Positions 20,201 through 28,364 of a DNA stretch of 64,000 bases are shown here, piece after piece. The notes beneath the pieces are model-generated. The model was not told the DNA's origin, did no database searches, and saw only the letters and a program-made list of their open reading frames with translations. Both the position numbers and the translations under genes were made by a program. This DNA is from Paracoccaceae bacterium (GTDB lineage: Bacteria > Pseudomonadota > Alphaproteobacteria > Rhodobacterales > Rhodobacteraceae): the NCBI GenBank assembly GCA_033344815.1, contig JAWPMR010000001.1, positions 2,218,136 to 2,282,135 of the forward strand. The letters are read 5' to 3'. The stretch's first letter is position 1, and the number at the start of each line of letters is the position of its first letter.

Positions 20201-20548
20201 TTCCGCAGCACCGTTTTCGGAGGTGAGTCCGGGTATCTGCGTGCATAGGCGTGCCAGACTATTGCGCGTATAATCCCCCCATGTGCCGTCGGTCAAAAAC
20301 CGGCTACTGTCCTGAAGGCCGGTGGCTAACCCGCTCTGCATGGTTGCAAAAAGTGTGGATTGGCTTTGATCACTGATCCGTTCGCTGAATTCCGCGCGCG
20401 TCTGGGAGGTGAACAAATCATCCGCCGACAAGGTGGCGAAAAGCGGCCCGCAAAACCCCGGATCATTTTCCTGAGCGTAGGAAGCGCCAGGCAAAGCACT
20501 GATGATCATCGTGAAAATTGCAAACAGAAACCGGATCAACAGGGTCAT
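17270..20548 (-). CDS. Large exported membrane protein with degenerate GH18-like domain, end of CIS operon
   Basis: A 1092-residue protein. Residues 1-25 are a signal peptide (FLFAIFTMIISALPGASYAQ). Residues 26-640 form an Ala/Leu/Asp-rich, mostly helical region with single cysteines at 33, 102, 179, 208, 294, 355, 638 and 640, consistent with periplasmic disulfides. Residues 651-970 resemble a GH18 (chitinase-like) barrel: VYGFYPFW opens it, and DGVTLIFEDY (791-800) sits where GH18 enzymes have DxxDxDxE, keeping the first Asp and the Glu but not the middle acids. Three membrane helices close the protein (about 1003-1023, 1033-1055, 1063-1083). It overlaps the ATPase gene by 4 bases, so it belongs to the CIS unit. 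It may anchor the particle or act on the envelope; both are inference. I know no named homologue. Confidence 0.85.
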   Translation of the reverse strand: MTLLIRFLFAIFTMIISALPGASYAQENDPGFCGPLFATLSADDLFTSQTRAEFSERISDQSQSTLFATMQSGLATGLQDSSRFLTDGTWGDYTRNSLARLCTQIPGLTSENGAAETVKLAVEFGELTSYVPFWRGRLTAVDGFIPLTPEDTPDMTLLRLAGPPAETAAVLRPAAGTSCDDLSGAALSEQAQTAFDILALDETLEDLCTVMPVVAGGSGFPDALETYGQLEAAFPGALDDLQDPAFARWMAKDLQRRLFLLVGTRHTVMSLLADFAKMKPVEEVDHASDEPASCRMTSDPTTLTFYSFDQPQLDQLVQTVDVAGLLAPLAEQSFSSAELLDGALRAALGEALDPCALDRISQLVLNADQLGLRFQLDPERVAGFVLNPDLLDSAPILEPLTGVKVANRDDLIAGLEVNLSNALTDALNTQIEAAADLLSSAAEEITETLDEPRVDPENFDPLELPPLIGVTDASVTAALQTITNDVFTQAIYDGPFLIGTNVELIKADVRALLRPLVPDQVNDMVTQDMALIEAAISSDWQLTPDLLDEILMLPDVAQAADDPTAAKLEERMQSLLRITYPTERLFRAALGSIPAATGQPVDTPLSPALMTRATVIAETTVENASDPRLTGDFAIADCNCVPERNLPDNSNVYGFYPFWFAPLEEAPSDTEEEPPVLEVIDFGLISRVAFYGLELRFEFPQAASGDRNLRLNNVTHWVNMRRDFINSAHQHRAEVDLSFDLRSWAEWSEQEISYAVERIVDHSSPIERFRDRSIAGVKSAIPTLFDTMQPDGVTLIFEDYTGRPNDDVNVTKMIRIIRQVQNELEPRGQTVNVAFDFSLIDVEPSEALMNDLRELLIPGEDGEKTVDKILVFLERPTTETKKNLRARMDRGNFRGTERSTVLRSLIPVIPPSAHELVKQRPLKGQDSDPNAEAFSQFLDDVVYFQDNFAGIGFWPIPQLSDPETPTIARIIATEWNASTLPTQLAFAQGTFDQVCTWSCPRRAYIALVTIAVFAVVVLLVWRSFYSGLIDKIAFKVGVVRIGVAGILAMLLVLTACDHKAVWPQIFLSALIVVLLLTLLFNFIQRARNGPKP

Positions 20549-21900
20549 GCTGTGCGTCCTTCTTTGCGCATTTCACTGGCAATAGCGCTTTGAATATCCT
20601 TGCTGGACACAGTCGCAGACTTGCGCCGCAGTGCCGTAATCGCTGCGTGGCGTACCACATTGGTAATGGATCCGCCGACCAGCGCATGCGCCTGCGCGAT
20701 CTTGGCAATGTCCACATCTGCGGCCAATGGGACCTGCGCCAACAAGCCTGACCAGATTTTTTTGCGTTGTTCCGGGTCGGGTCGCGAGAAACCCAGCGCC
20801 ATTTGGAACCGCCGGAAAAACGCATCGTCAATATTGCCACGCAGGTTGGTGGCAAGAATAACCAGACTGCGGCAATCCTCAATTCGCTGCAGCAAATAGG
20901 AAACCTCCTGATTTGCATATCGGTCATTTGAAGAAGTGGTTGCGGTGCGGCTGCCAAAAAGCGCGTCTGCTTCGTCAAAAAACAGGATCCATTCGCGTTC
21001 CGCGGCCATATCAAAGACAACACCAAGGTTTTTCTCGGTCTCGCCGATGTATTTTGAAACGACCATGGATAAATCCACGCGGTACACATCTAGGCCGGTA
21101 CGCTTACCCAAAAGTGATGCCGTCAACGTTTTGCCCGTGCCGGGTGGACCATAGAACAGCGCCTTGAAGCCATCTCCCAACTGGCGGGATAGCCCCCAAT
21201 CCCCAAGAATCTGATCCCGGTTTTCCAGCCACGCAATAATATGGTCCAGATTGTGTTGTAAATCGCGGGGCAAGGCGAGGTCGTCCCAGTCAAGTCCCGT
21301 TTGCAACCGCTTCGCAGGAAAGTTGGGCGAAAAATCCGGCTTCGGGGCTGAACCTTCGCACAATGCCACCACACGGTGCACCGGCAATTGAAGCGTCGCG
21401 GCGAATACGGTGTTGGTTGTTGTACCCAAATCCAGCCCAGCGATCTGGCGCAGCGGATTATCCACGTCGAAATAGTGCATTGCGCCAATCCGCGCGGTCG
21501 GATCCGCGCCAGCTACCAGAAAAAGCGCCGTTTCCGCCGTGGGATGAAAGGCATGTTCACTGATCACGCCCCCAAACTGGGAAAATACACGATCGATCGG
21601 TGTATTTTTGACAAAGAATGGATCAAGGATGGAAGAGTGCACATGCGGTGCAAGTGCCAGAGCCAGGATCAAACGAGCGTGGACCGTCAGTTTGGCGCGG
21701 TGAACCAATTGTGCCAACGCAGAAGCGGGCGGTAACTCTGGCGGGCTTTCCATTTGAAAATCAACATCTTTACCCGCGAAGAAGTGCTTTAGTCGCGTTT
21801 CGATCACATTTGAAAGCCACGCCAATTCGGCAGTGATCGCCTGTGCGTGAATTTGTGCAGGCACGCTGTTTGGAATGGTAAAAAGGGCGGCATCAGACAT
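20545..21900 (-). CDS. CIS AAA+ ATPase (Afp15/PVC15-like)
   Basis: A 451-residue AAA+ protein. The N-terminal half (1-235) is a CIS-specific helical domain. The ATPase domain carries Walker A GPPGTGKT (251-258), Walker B ILFFDEAD (305-312), a sensor-1 region LVILATNLRGNID and an arginine-finger pair in FFRRF. Members of this family are needed for correct particle assembly, probably by remodelling or recycling tube or sheath. The gene overlaps the tape measure gene by 8 bases and the downstream membrane protein gene by 4, as expected in a coupled operon. Confidence 0.94.
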   Translation of the reverse strand: MSDAALFTIPNSVPAQIHAQAITAELAWLSNVIETRLKHFFAGKDVDFQMESPPELPPASALAQLVHRAKLTVHARLILALALAPHVHSSILDPFFVKNTPIDRVFSQFGGVISEHAFHPTAETALFLVAGADPTARIGAMHYFDVDNPLRQIAGLDLGTTTNTVFAATLQLPVHRVVALCEGSAPKPDFSPNFPAKRLQTGLDWDDLALPRDLQHNLDHIIAWLENRDQILGDWGLSRQLGDGFKALFYGPPGTGKTLTASLLGKRTGLDVYRVDLSMVVSKYIGETEKNLGVVFDMAAEREWILFFDEADALFGSRTATTSSNDRYANQEVSYLLQRIEDCRSLVILATNLRGNIDDAFFRRFQMALGFSRPDPEQRKKIWSGLLAQVPLAADVDIAKIAQAHALVGGSITNVVRHAAITALRRKSATVSSKDIQSAIASEMRKEGRTA

Positions 21901-24900
21901 CGCTGTCTCTCCAATGCACTATGCAAGGTTCGGGCATCCACGGCAAAGCGATGGTGCCAAAACTCCATGGCAACCTATCCAGCAACATATCAAACGGGCC
22001 GATGTCGACACGCAAAATCCAACCTGTTTCTTGCTGTTTCAACACGGCGTTTCGACGAATGAAGGCTTCGCGCAAGCCGTCTGCTGACGTTTGTCCCAAT
22101 GCACCCCATCGTTCAATGACCGACACCAACAGACTATTGATCAGGGCCACATCAGATGGCGTCAAAACATGCGTTGATGGGAGTGCCCAATTCTGCGGAA
22201 GTCCCAGAAGCATCTTTTCCACCGGATCGGTCGGCTGATCTTGCGGTGCTTCCTGATCAGCAATGACTTGCAACGCGCGTCGCGCCGCAGGCATGTTTTC
22301 CTTTGGAATCTGGCGTTTTTCATCCAAAAGCGCCAGACGTTCAAACAGCATAGGCAGATAGGGATGGAACAGGATCAACCCGCCCCGCTCAGACAAAAAG
22401 GCCCGCGCGGGTGAGGCGGGGTGAGCATCTTGATCCACGCGGCCTGTTCGATCCGTTTCCGTACAAGCGTCACCTTCGGAGGGCGCTTTTGCAGATGTCA
22501 GCACGGACAAAAGCTGTTCAATTGATGACAGGGCAATCTGCCGCAGATGCGGCGGGTACATCCTATCGCTGTAACTCAGTCGCGCCGCAACCTGGCGCAA
22601 CGCATTGCGCCGTTTTGGGATGTCCGGAAACAGGTCTGCGATGCGCGCTTCCAAAAATGCCTCAAATCGATCATCCGGACCGCGCGGCGCCGTTACCAAC
22701 GCCATAATCGCGCGGATATGGTCAGTGTTATGGTTCTGCTCAACGGTCAGGGGCAGGTCCTGTTCAGGCGAATCCACATTTTGGTTTACTTCTGGGCGAT
22801 CAGTTGCTGATTGGACCTCAAGCTCGGCACTGGAATGGATCTTGTTGTTGGATACCTTTGCGCCCTGATTTTCCGCGGATGCTTCGATCCATGGTTTTGA
22901 CTCGGCACGTGGCTCACCTGATTGATCGCCTCCAGGCCTGCGAGGTGCCTTAAGTGATGGCTCCGTAGATTTTGGATCCGATACCGGTGAGGCTTCTGCG
23001 TCAGCAGCATCCTGATTTAGTTTCGCCGTCAAAGCATCCGGTTCCAGCATTTCATTGGAACTGCCGTCAGGTGAAATGGTTTGCGACGAGCTCGATTGCT
23101 TAGACATTGGCGCGACAAGACCAGGTGTTTCGATCTCCGAATTGGATCGGCTGTCTCCGAGCGGTGCAGGTTCTGCGACATTTTCTGCTGCACGACTGCC
23201 GACACCCAGGCTGTTCGCGTCTTGGGGGTCAATTGGCAAGGCACGCCAAATCATATCAAATACGGCCCGCCAATACTTGCCACTTTGGAAATCTATCTCT
23301 TCGGCAACGGACGTAATTGTCGACACGATGGGTTCACGGAGTGATCGCGGCTGCAGTTCCTTCGCACCTTTGGTGAAGTTACTTTGCCCAGACGACGCCG
23401 CACCCGCGAGCCCAATACTGTCCGATGTTTGATCTATCGCCTTTGCAGGCACATCAATTCCTTCGACATGCTGCGGATTATCCTCGTTTGGAATTTGTTT
23501 TCCAGGGTTGATCTGCCTTTCCTGATCCCGCGCCAGATCTTGCAAACTGCGCAGCAACTCTGTTTCACTTAACAGCGAAGAAGGATCCCCTTCCTTCGGT
23601 TTCGCCTTTGCAGTTTGTCCTGTTGGTGTTTCGAGAGCGGCGGGCGATGCATCGGGACCTTCGGACTCTGAGCCATAAATAACGGCGAGTGCTTCCAGAA
23701 CGTCCTCTCGTGGATGGCCCGCTGCGATTAACAGACGCATCCAAAGATCGGGGTCTGAGACAGTCAAAGGTTGGGGATGAAACATCCGATCCATCGGCGC
23801 ATCATGTTGGTTGAACTCTTCCTCGCCGGGATCAAGCGGTTTTGTCTCACGATCCGCTCGCGCCGTTTTATGACCCCGCTGAACAATATTTGGATCCGCT
23901 TGCACGCGATTTCGATCAGGTGCTGAGTCATGCGCATGGATCGGCGGATCATGATAATCCTGTCGTACTTTAATCTGATCGTCTGGTGAGATATCGGGTT
24001 CGGTGGGTGCCTGAAGTTGGCCGGTCGGAACAGGATTTGGATCAGATCGTGAGGCTTGATGATCCGTAGCAGAGGGTGACCGACGCGCAGTATCACGTGA
24101 TGTCTGCTCTGCACGTCGATTGCGGCCCGTCTCCTGATCCTCATTCGATGCGGATGTTCGCAACGCAGGTTCGTCCTGAACCACATCTAAGGACAGCATT
24201 GCAATATGCGGCGCAAGCGCGTGGGCACGCTCTGCGGCCAAAGGCTGCGGCGTACCGGATTTCTGGATCAATTGTGCCAACGGTCCTTCTATCATCTGCG
24301 CACGTCTTGTAACGGCGGCAAGTTGTTCCACCAGTGTATCGGCAATGTCACGCTCCGTTTCTTGTGGCACATCCGAGCCAGCCTGTTCGCTCGCCAGCGC
24401 GTTTCGCGAGACGCTTTGAGGGGTATTCAAACGCTTGGCCTGATGTATCAGCTGAGATGGGTCCGCGTGATCCTGATCGTCCCACAACGCCTTGGGAACT
24501 TTCGCGAAGTCCTTCTTTGCGTCGTCTGATTTACCGCCGTTAGGCTCGCGCGCAGTTTTCTGCTGGGACGGTGCCGCAGCCGCGAGGTTTTCTGACACAC
24601 CCTCTGACGGGTTCGTGTAAGACGGTTTCCGATCTATTATTTTCAAACCGGTCGATCGTTCTTGAGACCCAATCAGCGTGCGAAGTACCGACTGTGCCTC
24701 GGCATCTAACGAGCGAACAGCTTCTGAAACTGCACCTTGAAGCGACCAATCCGGTCCCGTACCAGGCTTTTCAACCCCAACCAAAGCTGCGATCGCACGG
24801 GACATGGCTGCCCGGCGCGCAGCGTCTACCTGCCCACGCATTAACAGACGTAAGCGCGCCAGGTATGCTATGAGACACGCGGCCTCATCTTTCGCAACAC

Positions 24901-25348
24901 CCGAAACAGTTCCGTATTGCTCAGGTGGTTCGGTCGTATCAGGACGACCGCTTTGAGCCGATTTCTGACCGGTGGGTTCATCCGCCACATCGGCTTTGGC
25001 ATCTTCATCCGTCGCAAATTCAGTTTTACGCGGCGATCTCAGATAAGGTCGCAGAGCACTCAACAGCTTTTCTGAAAAACTGCGGCGCACATCGCTCCAT
25101 ATCGGGTCCTCGGGCCAGTCACCCAAATCAATTTCCAGCACCTCGGCCCTTGCCTGCGCACCAGAATCGGAAAGATCTTCTAATACTTGCTCCAATACTG
25201 GTAGCAACTGCGTTCTGGTATGTGAGAGTATAGCTTCGGGCGTTGCGAGTGGACCATTTCCGGAGACCACGTCAAAGTCGATCACCATTGTGCCAACGGA
25301 ATGCACGGGCTCTCCAGCCATTGTTTTTTGAGCAGCACCCGAACTCAT
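21893..25348 (-). CDS. CIS tape measure protein (Afp14-like)
   Basis: An 1151-residue protein with conserved ends and a variable middle. Residues 15-110 match the N-terminal CIS_TMP pattern (VIDFDVVSGN, LLPVLEQVLEDLSD, VLEIDLGDWPED). Residues 987-1151 match the C-terminal pattern: LILFHPYLPMLFERLALLDE, then a helix with VEKMLLGLP, SVIERWGALGQTSADGLREA, WILRVDIGPFDMLLDRLPW and LPWM. The 200-900 region is rich in Gln, Pro, Ser, Asp and Glu and looks disordered. Tape measures set tube length and may hold cargo. It overlaps the baseplate gene upstream by 4 bases. Confidence 0.92.
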   Translation of the reverse strand: MSSGAAQKTMAGEPVHSVGTMVIDFDVVSGNGPLATPEAILSHTRTQLLPVLEQVLEDLSDSGAQARAEVLEIDLGDWPEDPIWSDVRRSFSEKLLSALRPYLRSPRKTEFATDEDAKADVADEPTGQKSAQSGRPDTTEPPEQYGTVSGVAKDEAACLIAYLARLRLLMRGQVDAARRAAMSRAIAALVGVEKPGTGPDWSLQGAVSEAVRSLDAEAQSVLRTLIGSQERSTGLKIIDRKPSYTNPSEGVSENLAAAAPSQQKTAREPNGGKSDDAKKDFAKVPKALWDDQDHADPSQLIHQAKRLNTPQSVSRNALASEQAGSDVPQETERDIADTLVEQLAAVTRRAQMIEGPLAQLIQKSGTPQPLAAERAHALAPHIAMLSLDVVQDEPALRTSASNEDQETGRNRRAEQTSRDTARRSPSATDHQASRSDPNPVPTGQLQAPTEPDISPDDQIKVRQDYHDPPIHAHDSAPDRNRVQADPNIVQRGHKTARADRETKPLDPGEEEFNQHDAPMDRMFHPQPLTVSDPDLWMRLLIAAGHPREDVLEALAVIYGSESEGPDASPAALETPTGQTAKAKPKEGDPSSLLSETELLRSLQDLARDQERQINPGKQIPNEDNPQHVEGIDVPAKAIDQTSDSIGLAGAASSGQSNFTKGAKELQPRSLREPIVSTITSVAEEIDFQSGKYWRAVFDMIWRALPIDPQDANSLGVGSRAAENVAEPAPLGDSRSNSEIETPGLVAPMSKQSSSSQTISPDGSSNEMLEPDALTAKLNQDAADAEASPVSDPKSTEPSLKAPRRPGGDQSGEPRAESKPWIEASAENQGAKVSNNKIHSSAELEVQSATDRPEVNQNVDSPEQDLPLTVEQNHNTDHIRAIMALVTAPRGPDDRFEAFLEARIADLFPDIPKRRNALRQVAARLSYSDRMYPPHLRQIALSSIEQLLSVLTSAKAPSEGDACTETDRTGRVDQDAHPASPARAFLSERGGLILFHPYLPMLFERLALLDEKRQIPKENMPAARRALQVIADQEAPQDQPTDPVEKMLLGLPQNWALPSTHVLTPSDVALINSLLVSVIERWGALGQTSADGLREAFIRRNAVLKQQETGWILRVDIGPFDMLLDRLPWSFGTIALPWMPEPCIVHWRDSDV

Positions 25349-27510
25349 GTCACGGCCCGCCCCTCGGACAGTAAGGCGCGCAATTCACGTTTGGCGTCAG
25401 CGTCATCTTGCAGATACCGTTCATGCAACACCTCGAAACGCGCCATTTCCGGTTGACTGAGCCAATACGGTACAATCCTCAGATGGGCCGGAGAGAGAGT
25501 CTCGATCAATCGCTCCACATAGGCGCGATATGTCGGTTGGCTGCTACGTGCCGTCCACCCGGTCAACACAAGTGTTGCAGTGTTGGGGCTGAAATCACTG
25601 CTGACACTGCGCAGCAGAATATCTTCGATGAGGAACGCACCTTCTGAATTTGCGTGGATCGCCCGCCAACTTGCGCGCATGCGCTGTGTGAATATTTTTG
25701 CCGCCTGCGCACTTGGAAACATTTCACACAAATAGAGATGGGTTTCATCGCCTGAGTCAAAGAAGACCGCATGGGAATTTTCCTCGGTTCGCGACACAAT
25801 AAACGACCGCGGATCGGCGGCGCGCAAGAACAAGTCCGGGGAACACTTGCCATCCACGATCCAAGGGCTGGCGTGCAACAGATCGGCTTCCGGCAATTGT
25901 TGTGCAACTGGATCATGCGGGACCAGCATGTCGAAGGGATCATCAGGCAGTTTCAATGCGTTGCGTGGGTAGTCAGGCTCGAAGCCTTCGTTGTCAAACT
26001 GAAGCGAAAGGTCAAATCTGACCATCTCCTGAGCCAGATTGCTGTGGTGATCCAGATCCGCTAGCAGGCGAAACTTTGCAAGAAACGCACCGGGAACCTC
26101 ACCGTCAGGACCCGTGCCGCGACCCCGGTTAAAGTAAGGTAGTGCTGCGAGAAAATCGAGGCGCCAACGGATATCAAAGAATGCCCGATCGGCAGCGCTG
26201 CGATAAGTATGAAGCCCTGCGTGGCGCGTGACAGGCATTTCTTCGCCCTGATGGGCGATCAGATAGTCCAACAAATCGACGCGGTGGCGTTGAACGGCGG
26301 GGTCGTCGGAAGCCGCATCCGTGGTGGCAGTCAGAAAAGCGGGCAAATCCCGTAATGTCCCTGACATTTCAGCCAGATGCGCGTTCACCGCTGAGCGATA
26401 GCGCGCCAGCAAGCTTGCTTCGGTCGACGTCTTGGCACCAGCCACATAGACACCCGGCAACAAGGCATCGACGGGCACCTGATCGAAGTTGCGACGCTGG
26501 CCCGCAGTGGGCGGGAGCCAATCATCGGCTTTGAGGTGATGCTGCGCCTGTGCGATATGTTCTGCCGAAACCCGTACGAACTCTTCAAGGATCTGACTCG
26601 GATCCAGTTTCAAGGGCACATCGTCCAGCGTCAGTTCCAACTCAATATCAGCGACAGTTTCCGGCAACGTCAGATCAAGGTAATAGGCTTCTGCCGGATC
26701 TTCCCCGTCGCGCGGCGTGATGGGCTGACTTGACAGAGAGAACGTGGACACATCAATGACTCCGGGAATCTCGCGAAAGTCGGCCAGGTAATCCTCAAGG
26801 TTCGGGACGCTGCTATCCTGATCAGAAGGCGCATGCAAAAAGGCCTGAGGATGATCATAAACTGTCTGACGCGTGGCCCCTTCATTGGCCCGGTGCCCAA
26901 CCGCCTGTCCCCGTAGAATCGCAGAGACATGAAAGTATATTTCTGCTGCAACCCGTTCCGGAATGGCCGTCGCGGTTATTTTGACGCTCCCAGTAAGCAT
27001 TGCAGACATACGTTTCGCCACATAGAGACGATTAAGATCACAGGCCAAAGGCCGCCGGGATCGAAAGGCAGTGCGAACTTTCTTTTTGGCCTGCTCACGA
27101 TGGTTTTGTATCGTTTCGCCATGAGCAGAGCGCGCAGGGATGACAACCGCATCAAATAGCCCTGAACGCGGTCCACGAGACACCAGAACACGCGAAATTC
27201 CATCTACTTCGGTAAGTTCTGTCGCCAGATCGAGCATCGTTACCGGATCACCCGGCAAGACCTGCGACGGCAAAAACAGCGATAATCCGTTGAATCGAAT
27301 ATCGCCTCTGTCGTTCGTCAGTAAATCAGCCGTGCTGTGGACGGCCTGAAACGACACTTCACTCAATGCAAAACAAGTCTGTTCCAACAGAGTAACACCG
27401 GGGTCATGAAGGTTGTAATCGGTCCAGATGTTGCCAGAGGCGGCCTGCGCAAACCCAATCGCTGATCGACGCAGCGTATCAAAATCCTTGGGGGCAGGCG
27501 GTGAGGTCAT
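25345..27510 (-). CDS. CIS baseplate wedge protein (Afp12-like, second gp6/J-type)
   Basis: A 721-residue protein. Its N-terminal NIWTDYNLHDPGVTLLEQTCFAL (quoted in part: DYNLHDPGVTLLE at 31-43) is the hallmark of the second baseplate wedge protein in CIS loci, together with VDGISRVLVSRGPRSGLFD. The C-terminal half includes AQEMVRFDLSLQFDNEGFEP, WIVDGKCSPDLFLRA and LSPAHLRIVPYWL, the last being another recurrent CIS motif. It would pair with the larger baseplate J protein to form the wedge that triggers sheath contraction. Four-base overlaps on both sides show coupled translation. Confidence 0.9.
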   Translation of the reverse strand: MTSPPAPKDFDTLRRSAIGFAQAASGNIWTDYNLHDPGVTLLEQTCFALSEVSFQAVHSTADLLTNDRGDIRFNGLSLFLPSQVLPGDPVTMLDLATELTEVDGISRVLVSRGPRSGLFDAVVIPARSAHGETIQNHREQAKKKVRTAFRSRRPLACDLNRLYVAKRMSAMLTGSVKITATAIPERVAAEIYFHVSAILRGQAVGHRANEGATRQTVYDHPQAFLHAPSDQDSSVPNLEDYLADFREIPGVIDVSTFSLSSQPITPRDGEDPAEAYYLDLTLPETVADIELELTLDDVPLKLDPSQILEEFVRVSAEHIAQAQHHLKADDWLPPTAGQRRNFDQVPVDALLPGVYVAGAKTSTEASLLARYRSAVNAHLAEMSGTLRDLPAFLTATTDAASDDPAVQRHRVDLLDYLIAHQGEEMPVTRHAGLHTYRSAADRAFFDIRWRLDFLAALPYFNRGRGTGPDGEVPGAFLAKFRLLADLDHHSNLAQEMVRFDLSLQFDNEGFEPDYPRNALKLPDDPFDMLVPHDPVAQQLPEADLLHASPWIVDGKCSPDLFLRAADPRSFIVSRTEENSHAVFFDSGDETHLYLCEMFPSAQAAKIFTQRMRASWRAIHANSEGAFLIEDILLRSVSSDFSPNTATLVLTGWTARSSQPTYRAYVERLIETLSPAHLRIVPYWLSQPEMARFEVLHERYLQDDADAKRELRALLSEGRAVT

Positions 27511-28364
27511 AACAACCCCTCATCCCTGTCGGTGTTACGGCGTGATCCCTCCATCAGGGAATCGAACCACAAGCGTGTCAGGTAGTAGCGAATATTCTTG
27601 CCTGCACCGTAGTTTGCATTTGAGCGCAGTTGCAGTTTGAAGTGATGACGCTCATCTGTCGCCACCCAACGCAGTTTCAGCCGGTCCGCATAGCTGCCAT
27701 AGACTGCGGTTTGCGCGCGAATACGACGGCGACCAAACATCCAGTTCAGGATCGGGTTTCGGGGATGAAATGCGTTCATCGCGATCGCATGTAGCATCGC
27801 ATAGTGACCGGCATTCACTTCAGCCCCTGCGCCTGCCATGACTTCAAAGGCCTGGCAACCGGTCATCGCGGACGTAATATCATGCCATTTGCCATCGGCC
27901 GGGATATGCGCAATATCAGGTGATGGCATACCCACCCGCCCCGCCATTCGGGCCACGCCATTGACGTCGAGCCGCCATGCAGGGTTTTCGGCGTCCAGAC
28001 CTGCTCTTCCGTCACGCGTCAGGCTCAAACCCCGTGCTTTGGTCTGAGGCGCATCGTTGTCAAGCTGGTTCGCCTGTGCTCCTTGCTGTGGTTTGAAATG
28101 CAATGCGCCGGGTGCCTGACCGGAAGTTGTTGAACCATGCTCGATGGTCCATGACGGTGTCGGCGTGCTGAGCCCCTGATACAGGCTCATTACGCGCAAA
28201 GACGTCCCGACAGAATTCAGGTTCAAACCGTCTATCGCAGTTTTGGAATACCCATCTTCGACAGTATTTACATTACTGTCGATCAGATCGCGATAGTGCT
28301 CTGCTGTCGGCAGAGCGCCTTCGCGGAAAAAGGATTTGAGCGTCGTACGATCTTGTTTTGTCAC
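27507..28364 (-). CDS. Putative CIS tail-fibre / receptor-binding protein
   Basis: A 285-residue protein. The start LKSFFREGALPTAEHYRDLI, followed by DSNVNTVEDGY, matches a motif I recognise from fibre-like proteins in CIS loci (a short helix-turn-helix with PT..x..LIDS). The middle (GLSLTRDGRAGLDAENPAWRLDVNGVARMAGRVG) is like the collar segments that precede trimeric fibre tips. The C-terminal 120 residues (DGKWHDITSAMTGCQAFEVMAGAG) form a beta-rich end domain of unknown binding target. It lies between the two baseplate wedge genes, with 4-base overlaps. At this size it would be a short fibre compared with Afp13. The fibre role is an inference. Confidence 0.7.
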   Translation of the reverse strand: MTKQDRTTLKSFFREGALPTAEHYRDLIDSNVNTVEDGYSKTAIDGLNLNSVGTSLRVMSLYQGLSTPTPSWTIEHGSTTSGQAPGALHFKPQQGAQANQLDNDAPQTKARGLSLTRDGRAGLDAENPAWRLDVNGVARMAGRVGMPSPDIAHIPADGKWHDITSAMTGCQAFEVMAGAGAEVNAGHYAMLHAIAMNAFHPRNPILNWMFGRRRIRAQTAVYGSYADRLKLRWVATDERHHFKLQLRSNANYGAGKNIRYYLTRLWFDSLMEGSRRNTDRDEGLL

